Shown here piece by piece: positions 8,255 to 15,533 of a DNA stretch of 64,000 nucleotides. Location of the stretch: NCBI RefSeq assembly GCF_024623325.1, contig NZ_JANJZD010000009.1:124001-188000 (forward strand). The letters are read 5' to 3'. Every line of letters starts with the position of its first letter. Within the stretch, counting starts at the first letter, position 1. A program made the position numbers and the translations under genes. The notes under the pieces are model-generated. The model was given only the letters and a program-made list of their open reading frames with translations. It made no database searches and was not told the origin of the DNA. This stretch comes from Acetatifactor muris. GTDB lineage: Bacteria > Bacillota > Clostridia > Lachnospirales > Lachnospiraceae.

Positions 8255-8782
8255 TTACTGATTAGAGTCTCGCCGTCTCCGGTTTTCCAGAAAAGAGGCC
8301 AGCGCCTGCAGCACCACAGCCAGGCCCACCCCGCAGCCTGCCAGGCTTTTCCCCGCCGGACTGGTGAATACGGCTGCTGTCTTTCCCGCCTCCGGAATGG
8401 AGTGTTCCACTTTTCCCAGGTAATGGCCATAGGGCACCGGATTCATGTCCGGGCCTTCGTTGGCATCGCCTTTCGTGACAATCTCTCCCATCACCACACG
8501 GTTTTCCACCACCCTGTGGGTGATGATGGAGCCTGACTGCGCACCGCCGTAAAAGGCAATCACATCTCCCGCCACCGCTTCCTCCGGTTTCCCCTCTCTG
8601 ATATACACAAGGCTTCCCGTGGGGATAGCCGGCTCCATGCTTCCGCTGACCACTGTGTAAATCTGGTACCCAAACAATCTGGGCAGGGTCAGGGGCAGGC
8701 ATGCCGCCAGTAAGAGCAGCAGCACAAGAATGCTCACGGCACGCAGGATAGCTGCCGCAGGACTCTTCTTCCGCCCGCTCAT
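8255..8782 (-). CDS. sipW: SipW-like type I signal peptidase (signalase family)
   Basis: Membrane signal peptidase of the ER/archaeal-like S26B class. N-terminal membrane segment LVLLLLLAACLPLTLP (about residues 19-34), catalytic Ser in VVSGSMEPAIPTGS, and a His (SIITHRVVENR) where bacterial LepB has Lys, which defines the class; GDANEGPD follows, and a second membrane segment lies near the C-terminus. SipW-type enzymes mature TasA/CalY-like fibre subunits in Bacillus. The two adjacent upstream genes have matching substrates. Start overlaps the stop of the 250-residue gene by 4 bases. Confidence 0.88.
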   Translation of the reverse strand: MSGRKKSPAAAILRAVSILVLLLLLAACLPLTLPRLFGYQIYTVVSGSMEPAIPTGSLVYIREGKPEEAVAGDVIAFYGGAQSGSIITHRVVENRVVMGEIVTKGDANEGPDMNPVPYGHYLGKVEHSIPEAGKTAAVFTSPAGKSLAGCGVGLAVVLQALASFLENRRRRDSNQ

Positions 8783-9531
8783 CTTATATTCAGCGTCCCG
8801 TCCGCCTCCACCGTCACATCCACGCCCCAGGCACTCTTAATGGCTTCTTCGGCATTGTGGGTCTGGACCGCATCCACTTCCGCTTCCACACTCATATAGT
8901 ATCCGTCATGAAGGTACACCGTCCGGATGGTCTTCCCCTCCGCAGTCTCCTCCACAATCTCTTCCCTCACTTCTCTGTAAATGTCATTGGAAATCCGCAC
9001 TGCTTCGCACAGGGCAGGCGTATCCGCCTGGGAGGCCAGTGGCTTCGTATAGTACAGCACCGTCCGCTCCGGGGTGGAGGCTTTCTCATCCACCACCCAG
9101 CCTGACCCTTCCGTCAGCTGAAACTCAATCAGTTCCGGGGACAGGCTGGTCACTTTCCCGCCTGCACTGTCCTGCCAGCTTCTGTATAACAGCACTCTCA
9201 CATAGCTGTCTATGGCTCCGCTGTTGGTAATGCTTAAAGCTTCCGGATAGGTTTTCCCCGGTATCAGCCTCTCTCCTGCCGGGATCAGGTCCGTCAACAG
9301 CTCCCCGCTTCCGGAGTCGCTCCAGTCATCCTTCAGATAATTCCGGTAGCTCACCGGCTTTCCGTTCTCCGCAAGGGTCACACCAATGCTGGACACTGTC
9401 ACTTCCATGGCATAGTTTTCACTGTAATAGGTCAGAGCCGCTCTGGCGCTTCCCACTGTGCTTGCAAGCAGCAGAAGCGCTGATACACACAGGAGCAGCA
9501 CAGGGATTTTGAGATTTCTTTTCTTTTTCAT
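8779..9531 (-). CDS. SipW-dependent TasA/CalY-like secreted protein
   Basis: 250 residues. Signal peptide MKKKRNLKIPVLLLCVSALL with ASTVGSARAALTYYSENYAM, the arrangement seen in proteins processed by SipW-type peptidases. The rest is predicted beta-rich and includes ITNSGAIDSYVRVLLYRSWQ, a TasA/camelysin-like pattern. No sorting motif or membrane anchor, so it is released or assembled into fibres. It overlaps its neighbours at both ends by 4 bases (ATGA), so it is translated together with the signal peptidase. Confidence 0.75.
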   Translation of the reverse strand: MKKKRNLKIPVLLLCVSALLLLASTVGSARAALTYYSENYAMEVTVSSIGVTLAENGKPVSYRNYLKDDWSDSGSGELLTDLIPAGERLIPGKTYPEALSITNSGAIDSYVRVLLYRSWQDSAGGKVTSLSPELIEFQLTEGSGWVVDEKASTPERTVLYYTKPLASQADTPALCEAVRISNDIYREVREEIVEETAEGKTIRTVYLHDGYYMSVEAEVDAVQTHNAEEAIKSAWGVDVTVEADGTLNIR

Positions 9532-10145
9532 TCTGTCCCCTCCTTTGTGCCGTCGTCTGCGCCGCTTCCGGTATCTCCACTGGTTCCTTCTACGGCTTCC
9601 CCGTCGGGAACGGCCGCACTGTCTGCGCCTTCCACTTTCATAGTCCAGTCCGCGTAAGGATTTCCCGCTTCGTCATAGCACACCGGTGTGTATTCCTGCA
9701 CTACAATCACATTGAATTCTTCCTGGCTTCCGTTTTCCGTGTCCTGACTTAACAGCGTCCGGTCCAGCGCGGCCAAAAGCTCCTCCGTCCGCTCTCCGCA
9801 GGCCAGTATCCTGTCATAGTACCAGTATCCATCCTCCCGAAGCTCCCAGCTGCCCTCTCTCCCGGACGTATAATTCAGATACTTCTGATATTTTTCACCG
9901 GCCAGCACCCTCACACGCACAAAGCACTCACTGGCTCCGGTATTCTCAATGGAAATGTGTTTCGTCCAGTCCTTCACCTCATCTCCTGTCTCCGTCTCCG
10001 TAAAGTTCAGGCCAACCTGCACTCTTCCGGAGGCAGATGTACAGGCGGTAAAGTAGGCCAGGGCCTCTCCCACATGGATTCCCCCCGCCAGTACCAGCGC
10101 CAGGGCGGCCGGAAGAAGGACTGCCGTTATCTTTTTCTTTTTCAT
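9528..10145 (-). CDS. SipW-dependent secreted subunit
   Basis: 205 residues. Signal peptide with ITAVLLPAALALVLAGGIHV and a cleavage region GEALAYFTACTSASGRV, close to the SipW-cognate pattern (LAYFT). The domain has ISIENTGASECFVRVRVLAG, resembling the conserved core of the 250-residue neighbour, so the two are probably related fibre subunits. The C-terminus is a short acidic Gly/Ser/Thr tail without anchor. ATGA overlap with the next gene; 22 bases after the 428-residue gene. Confidence 0.7.
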   Translation of the reverse strand: MKKKKITAVLLPAALALVLAGGIHVGEALAYFTACTSASGRVQVGLNFTETETGDEVKDWTKHISIENTGASECFVRVRVLAGEKYQKYLNYTSGREGSWELREDGYWYYDRILACGERTEELLAALDRTLLSQDTENGSQEEFNVIVVQEYTPVCYDEAGNPYADWTMKVEGADSAAVPDGEAVEGTSGDTGSGADDGTKEGTE

Positions 10146-10167
10146 CTGTCTCCACCTCCTGTCCGCT

Positions 10168-11454
10168 TTACCTGGTTGTCACCCCATTGCTGTTCTCCAG
10201 CTTCTCCCACTTCAAATCTTCCTTTCCGGTTTCATCCTTCTCATAGATAAAATGGTTTACCACGCTGGCTCCGCCTCCGTTCAGCTTCCCGTCGTATTCG
10301 TTTTCAAAAACGACCTTTGCGCCGGCGCTGTCCGCCTGGATCACTGTGGTCTTCACGGTTGCTCCGTCCACAGGGGAATAGCTCCCGCCGCTGTACACTT
10401 CCGTCACCGTCACTTCCGCTCCCGCCGGAATGTGCTCTATTTTCACACTCTCCCTTCCCGGTCCGTCAAAAGTCAGGGACACCACATCGCTGTACACCAG
10501 AGCACTGTCCTTGACCCCCCTGATTTCAAACACGAAAGAGGCTCCTTTCAGAGTCTCGTTGTAGGAGGCAAGCTTTTTCTCGATCTCAAGGTCCCCATAG
10601 CGGTCTTCCCGCTCCGGCTTCAGGCCCACATAGACCGGACCCGAGGCATCGTCCCCGTAAATCCATACATCGCTGCTGTCTGCGTCCTCCGGATTGTAGT
10701 AATTATTGGGTAGGGAAATCAGGTATGGTATGAAGCTGTAACGATAGAAATCCGTATCCACAGGTTTCACCCATACCAGGTACAGACCGGTCTCCAGATC
10801 CTCCGCTGCCCCCTGAACCTTTCCGTCCTCTCCCAGGCGGATTTCCGCACTTTTGTCCGGCAGAAGGCGTCCTCCCTCCGGCGGCAGAAAGCTTCCGTCC
10901 TCCTGCTCTGTTCCCAGGGCTGTCTCCGCTGCTGCCTGTGCCCACTCCAGCCATTCTCCCGCCGTGGTGTCCGCGTCCGCTGTCTCCACCCCTTTCAGGG
11001 CTTCCCTGGTCTTCCAGGGGGCAAGCAGGGTGTATTTCCCGCCCGCGTTTACTTCGGCTATCCGGTACAGCTCTGCCTGTATGGCGTTTTCTCCGGAAGC
11101 GCTTCCTTCTCCCGGCTCTTCGAGTACATTGCCCTCTTCCTGTCCCGGTGCGGTATCGCCTTCCTGTTCGCCGGCTTCGGTGCCGCCCTGTGCGTCTGAG
11201 CCCTTCAGCCAGGCTGCCAGTTCTCCATAGTATTGTTCATAGCCGGGGGCTGCCGTCTCCAGACCCGCCAGCTCTCCCGCCTTCTCCAGAGCCTCCACAT
11301 CCAGGGTAAAGGTGATTTTGCAGTCCTTTCTCTCTGTGTCGATGGCCCCTGCGCCGTATGCTCTTCCCGGTCCTGCCGTCAAAGCGCCAATCAGCACGGC
11401 CAGCCCCAGAATCAGGACACCTGTGCTTTTCGCTCTCTTTTTCTTTCCCGCCAT
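10168..11454 (-). CDS. Pilin-like secreted protein without cell-wall anchor
   Basis: 428 residues with signal peptide (GVLILGLAVLIGALTAGPGR). Pilin-type N-terminal domain interrupted by an acidic Gly/Glu-rich insert (about residues 85-125). The middle part has ETGLYLVWVKPVDTDFYRYS and LISLPNN, as in pilin D1 domains. A C-terminal CnaB-like domain runs from LEIEKKLASYNETLKGASFV to AKVVFENEYDG, with a likely isopeptide pattern. No LPXTG, membrane helix or charged tail, which is odd for a pilin; it may be secreted or added to the fibre by another route. Follows the class C sortases by 122 bases. Confidence 0.65.
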   Translation of the reverse strand: MAGKKKRAKSTGVLILGLAVLIGALTAGPGRAYGAGAIDTERKDCKITFTLDVEALEKAGELAGLETAAPGYEQYYGELAAWLKGSDAQGGTEAGEQEGDTAPGQEEGNVLEEPGEGSASGENAIQAELYRIAEVNAGGKYTLLAPWKTREALKGVETADADTTAGEWLEWAQAAAETALGTEQEDGSFLPPEGGRLLPDKSAEIRLGEDGKVQGAAEDLETGLYLVWVKPVDTDFYRYSFIPYLISLPNNYYNPEDADSSDVWIYGDDASGPVYVGLKPEREDRYGDLEIEKKLASYNETLKGASFVFEIRGVKDSALVYSDVVSLTFDGPGRESVKIEHIPAGAEVTVTEVYSGGSYSPVDGATVKTTVIQADSAGAKVVFENEYDGKLNGGGASVVNHFIYEKDETGKEDLKWEKLENSNGVTTR

Positions 11455-11576
11455 TTTTCTCCCTCCTGATTATAGTTCCGCATATGCCCGCTCCGGTCCC
11501 TGTATTAAATGCACCGCCGCTGCAGGCTTTTTTTCATTCGCCAGGGCCATGCAGGCACATGCTGATTTCAGTTCCG

Positions 11577-12455
11577 TCACTCTCCGCCTTTCTCTTTCCT
11601 GCGGCGGGGCCGGAACAGGAATTTCATGATCAGTATCATCAGGATTGTCACCGTCAGGCCCAGAATCAGGTAGATCATGTAGTAATTCTGCACCGCCTCC
11701 AGCATGGTCTCCACCGGTGTGCTGATGATTTCCTCTTCGCCTTCATAGGCCACCCTGCTCCCACGCACTAACAGACGGTGGCTGTTCACCCCATAGGGGG
11801 TGCAGGTAAAGAGGGTGATGTAGTCCTTTCCCTCCTCGATCTGAAGGGCTTCCTCCAGTGCCGCCATGTCGTCCTTGTCGATCATGGGCAGGATCTGGTC
11901 CACTTCATAGGCAAGGGTCTCATCCAGGATGTGGATGTAGATCCGGTCGCCCTTGTAAAGCTGGTCTATATCGGTAAACAGCCTTGCGCTGGGCAGGCCT
12001 CTGTGAGCCGCCAGCACACTGTGGGTGCTTTCTCCTCCGATGGGAAGCTTCGTCCCGTTTAAATGTCCCACCCCGGTCTGCAGGATTGCTTCCCCTGTGC
12101 CGTGGTAGATGGAGAGCTTCAGGTTAATCTTCGGAATGGACAGATACCCCATCACACCGTCTCCGGAGATATTCAGCACCTTCCAGTACTCCGTCTCTTC
12201 CAGGTCTCCCTCTCCCTCTCCGAACACATCCCCGTAAAGGTTGTTCCGGGTCAATTGTGCGTCAAAGGCCCGGGCCGCCTCCCATTCCCTGGAGTAATCC
12301 TCCGGCTCCAGCACCGACACCGCCTCTTCATAGGTGGTGATCAGCTGGTTCTGGCGGTAGGTGTTCCACTGATCTGACAGAGTGGGATAACACAGGATCC
12401 CCAAACCGGTCAGGAACAGCAGGCCGAAAAACAGGCCGGACAGTTTCCTTTTCAT
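11577..12455 (-). CDS. Class C (pilus) sortase 1
   Basis: Polymerising transpeptidase that links pilin subunits. 292 residues with membrane segments at both ends (about 7-25 and 262-280, followed by RPRRRKEK), typical of class C. Catalytic residues are His in LAAHRGLPSARLF, Cys in TLFTCTPYGVNSHRLLVRG and the Arg of the same motif. The start ATG at 12455 overlaps the stop of the second sortase gene (ATGA). Closely related to its neighbour, sharing YRQ plus LITTYEEAV near the N-terminus, so the pair arose by duplication. Confidence 0.93.
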   Translation of the reverse strand: MKRKLSGLFFGLLFLTGLGILCYPTLSDQWNTYRQNQLITTYEEAVSVLEPEDYSREWEAARAFDAQLTRNNLYGDVFGEGEGDLEETEYWKVLNISGDGVMGYLSIPKINLKLSIYHGTGEAILQTGVGHLNGTKLPIGGESTHSVLAAHRGLPSARLFTDIDQLYKGDRIYIHILDETLAYEVDQILPMIDKDDMAALEEALQIEEGKDYITLFTCTPYGVNSHRLLVRGSRVAYEGEEEIISTPVETMLEAVQNYYMIYLILGLTVTILMILIMKFLFRPRRRKEKGGE

Positions 12456-13336
12456 GTGGCATCTCCTATTTCCTTCTTTTTCAGCCTCTTATCATAAAGG
12501 TATAAGAGGAGAATGAACAGGCCCGTCACCGTCAGGCCAATCATCACCCACAGCAGATAGCTGGTGTGCATGCTGGGGCCCACCAGCCCCGAAAATCCCG
12601 CCATGGGCGCCGTCTCTTCCTGGATTGCTTCATAGGGTACTCTGTGCCCCCGGACTAACAGCCTGTGGCTGTTCACCCCATAGGGGGTACAGGTGAGCAG
12701 GGTGGCAAGGTCCTTCCCCGCCTCTGCCGCCAGAGCCTGCGTCTCCGTGGGCTCTACCACAGTAATCTGATCCACTTCATAGCAGAGAGTATCATCCAGC
12801 ACAGACAGCAGGAAATGGTCTCCCTCCTCCAGCTTATCCAGGTCCGTGAACAGCGCTGCGCTGGGCAGGCCCCTGTGGGCCGAAATCACTGTGTGGGTTC
12901 CCTCCCCGCCCACCGGAAGAGAGCTGCCCGGCAGGTGGCCTGCCGCCTTCTGGAGCACGTCTTCGTTGGTGGTATGGTAGATGGGAATCTTCACCCCGAT
13001 GTCCGGTATCTGTACGTATCCCATCATGCCGTCCTCCGTCAGGTTCAGGCAGGACAGGTACTGTGCGTCCCCCTCCTGGGGCACCTCCGCCGTGGAGAAG
13101 GAGTCCGGCAGAATGTAGGGAATCAGGTCGTTGTTGTAATTCTGTGCCTTGATCCACTCCGCCTTATAGTCCACCCGGCCGGTCTCCTCCATCTCGGTGA
13201 CCGCCTCTTCATAGGTGGTAATCAGCTTTGACTGTCTGTAATTGTTCCACTGGTTGGATACAAAGGGATACAGCAGCAGGGACAGACCGGCTGCGAACAT
13301 GGTACAGACTATGATGGTGGTGATATGCTTTTTCAT
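12452..13336 (-). CDS. Class C (pilus) sortase 2
   Basis: 294 residues from the ATG at 13336, chosen because GGGAGAGAG precedes it and the membrane segment (TTIIVCTMFAAGLSLLLYPF) follows at once; the frame is open further upstream without signal. Catalytic His in ISAHRGLPSAALF and Cys/Arg in TLLTCTPYGVNSHRLLVRG. C-terminal membrane helix and KKKE tail. Immediately downstream of the LPSTG backbone pilin, it most likely polymerises that subunit; the division of labour with sortase 1 cannot be told from sequence. Confidence 0.92.
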   Translation of the reverse strand: MKKHITTIIVCTMFAAGLSLLLYPFVSNQWNNYRQSKLITTYEEAVTEMEETGRVDYKAEWIKAQNYNNDLIPYILPDSFSTAEVPQEGDAQYLSCLNLTEDGMMGYVQIPDIGVKIPIYHTTNEDVLQKAAGHLPGSSLPVGGEGTHTVISAHRGLPSAALFTDLDKLEEGDHFLLSVLDDTLCYEVDQITVVEPTETQALAAEAGKDLATLLTCTPYGVNSHRLLVRGHRVPYEAIQEETAPMAGFSGLVGPSMHTSYLLWVMIGLTVTGLFILLLYLYDKRLKKKEIGDAT

Positions 13337-13490
13337 CCGCTCTCTCCCTGTGGTTGTATTTTGGAATAGCTTCTTCATTTCCTTCTGCTTCTCCGGGGAA
13401 CTTCTTCCTGTCTCCCGGCTTCTTTTTAGTCCCAGGGCGGGCAAGAGCCGTCCCGGGTCAGTGATGCTTTTTTCTCTGGTACTTCCGGTC

Positions 13491-13519
13491 AGGTTCACCG
13501 AAGGGATTCCGGTGAACCT
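13491..13519 (-). terminator. Hairpin between backbone pilin and sortase genes
   Basis: Perfect 10-bp stem AGGTTCACCG / CGGTGAACCT, 66 bases past the pilin stop. No U-tract follows, so it is more likely a processing or attenuation structure that lets pilin mRNA outnumber sortase mRNA than a full terminator. Confidence 0.45.
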
Positions 13520-13584
13520 GTGCCTTTCTCTTTTGTACTCATGTCCTGCATGGACTGCAGAAACTGCACGATATGGTTTCCTGC

Positions 13585-15270
13585 TTATTTCGCAGATTTT
13601 CTGCGGCTTGCGAAGTACAGGCCTGCCGCCAGAATCATGATGGCACATCCGCCGATGGTGAAGATGGTGGTTCCGATACCGCCGGTGGAAGGCAGGGAGG
13701 AAAGCTTGGTGTTCTTGATCTCCGTCCGCTGTACTGTTTTGTCAATTGACTGGATTTCATCACTATCAGCTACATAGGTAGCCTTATACGTATTAGTAGC
13801 CGTTCCATCAATTGTAATTGTATAAGAAGCCAGAGTACCATTGTCGTTGTATACTGCGCTGATCTCAACATCATGCTCTGTCTGATCCAGCTGGAATCCT
13901 GTAGGAGCCTTGGTTTCAACTAACTTATAGCTTCCCGCATCAAGTCCTGTGAACTGTAATCTACCGTTTGCATCTGTTTTACCCTTAGCCAACACATCTC
14001 CATTCGTGTCTCTCAATTCAAACTCTGCGCCTTCAGTTACTTTTACAACAGTGTCACCAGGTTCTATTGTAGTATTAGATTCAAGTACAATAAGGTTTCC
14101 ATTCTCGTCTACCTTCACAATTTCCTCAGTTTTTTCGGAACCTTCTACATTTTCACCATTCGTGAATGCACCGATTGCAAAGGTATAGGTATAAGTCTTG
14201 TCATTTACAGTGTTCGTTGATGAGCTGTCATCAGGATTATTACTATACTCTAACGTTGCCGTATTAGTATTGGGAACAAAGTTCACTGCTGCTTTATCAG
14301 TCAGTTCTGCCGTATAGGTCACTTTTACATTTTTGATAGTGTCACGATTGGAAAGCACATAGCTTGAAGCAAATGCTATCTCAAACTTTCCCTCTGTAGC
14401 TGTATCTACTGTATAAGTATCTTGACCTGGATCTACCTTTGTGTCATTTACTTCAACTACAATAGAAGTTACGTCTAACTCCAGTCCTTCACTTAATACG
14501 TCCGTAATCTTAACAATCACATTTTCATATTCGGAACTGTAAGAAGGAATTACTGTATCAATCTGGAATGATACCTTATCGCCAACAGCCACATCATTAC
14601 CTGCCTCAACAACCTCACCATCATCATTTTTACCGTCAGAATTCACAATTTTCTTATCAATGGCAGGCTTTGTAGACTTTGCATATACTTCGGTACCATT
14701 TAATGTCCATCTGCCGTTTGAGTCCAAGTCTCCGCCTTCAACAGTATTTCCTGTACCGTCTTCATTTTCGTAATAAACACCAACAAGCATGGGATTATAG
14801 ACATCTTTCTCTGTTCCAGTCACAAGAACCAGCCAGTAACCTGCACCAAGAGAAGCACTATAATCAACTTTACCATTCTCTGCAGGGTTCTCACTTACAT
14901 GTGGTTGTGATGCCACAAATCCGTTAGGATCCTGGCCATCAGCAGCAGTATTATTTGTCACTGATGCAAGACCGTCCAAACTACCCTTTGCAATTGTTAA
15001 TATTTCCTCCGATGTAGGCGCTGTCGGATTCGCAATGGTAACACCTGATACTGCCACATATTTTTCAAATCCGGCATCGCTGTACTGTGCTTCCACAATG
15101 CGGTATGCGGTTACTGTAGCACCAGCTTCCACATTTTTCACAACTACTTCTGCCTTATCCTCAGCCGTTGGCTTATCAGCTGCAAGTTCCTCCGCCAGGG
15201 AAGTCACCGACATCCCCAGGACCATCGCCATTGCCATCACAAAGGCCAGAATCTTTTTCATCTTCTTCAT
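13585..15270 (-). CDS. Major (backbone) pilin with LPSTG anchor
   Basis: 561 residues. Signal peptide (MKKMKKILAFVMAMAMVLGM), pilin D1-type N-terminal domain with KPAIDKKIVNSDGKNDDGEV (fimbrial isopeptide D2-type block) around residue 205, a CnaB/SpaA domain (EGAEFELRDTNGDVLAKGKT through SYKLVETKAPTGFQLDQ, with the E-box VETKAPTGF), then LPSTGG, membrane helix and RRKSAK. The repeat-free, lower-GC composition differs from the flanking GC-rich genes, consistent with recombination of the variable shaft subunit. AAAGGAAAG precedes the ATG. Polymerised by the two class C sortases directly downstream. Confidence 0.92.
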   Translation of the reverse strand: MKKMKKILAFVMAMAMVLGMSVTSLAEELAADKPTAEDKAEVVVKNVEAGATVTAYRIVEAQYSDAGFEKYVAVSGVTIANPTAPTSEEILTIAKGSLDGLASVTNNTAADGQDPNGFVASQPHVSENPAENGKVDYSASLGAGYWLVLVTGTEKDVYNPMLVGVYYENEDGTGNTVEGGDLDSNGRWTLNGTEVYAKSTKPAIDKKIVNSDGKNDDGEVVEAGNDVAVGDKVSFQIDTVIPSYSSEYENVIVKITDVLSEGLELDVTSIVVEVNDTKVDPGQDTYTVDTATEGKFEIAFASSYVLSNRDTIKNVKVTYTAELTDKAAVNFVPNTNTATLEYSNNPDDSSSTNTVNDKTYTYTFAIGAFTNGENVEGSEKTEEIVKVDENGNLIVLESNTTIEPGDTVVKVTEGAEFELRDTNGDVLAKGKTDANGRLQFTGLDAGSYKLVETKAPTGFQLDQTEHDVEISAVYNDNGTLASYTITIDGTATNTYKATYVADSDEIQSIDKTVQRTEIKNTKLSSLPSTGGIGTTIFTIGGCAIMILAAGLYFASRRKSAK

Positions 15271-15533
15271 TTTTTCTTTCCTTTCTTTTTGCCTTGCTCT
15301 CGCTTTCTGTTTACAGTTTCCTTTCGTGTATCCGTTCTATGTATCTTTCGTACTCCGGAATGCCCGGTGTGTCCAGATGTTCCGGATGTCCTTACATCCG
15401 TGTTCCGGAATGCTTCCGCGTCCGGCCCGGTTATCAGCCCCGGCTGTACGGATCCGGCCATTCCGGTACACCTGCATCCGGCCTCCCCCGGCAGGAACGG
15501 CTGCCGAAACATCTCGTTGCTTTCGCTTTTTCT

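Noticed and set aside
15267..15533. 81-residue ORF in the gap between the two anchored pilins
   Set aside because: GC-rich spacer full of CCGGA words with a lysine tail running into the ribosome site; no domain. Treated as an intergenic spacer.
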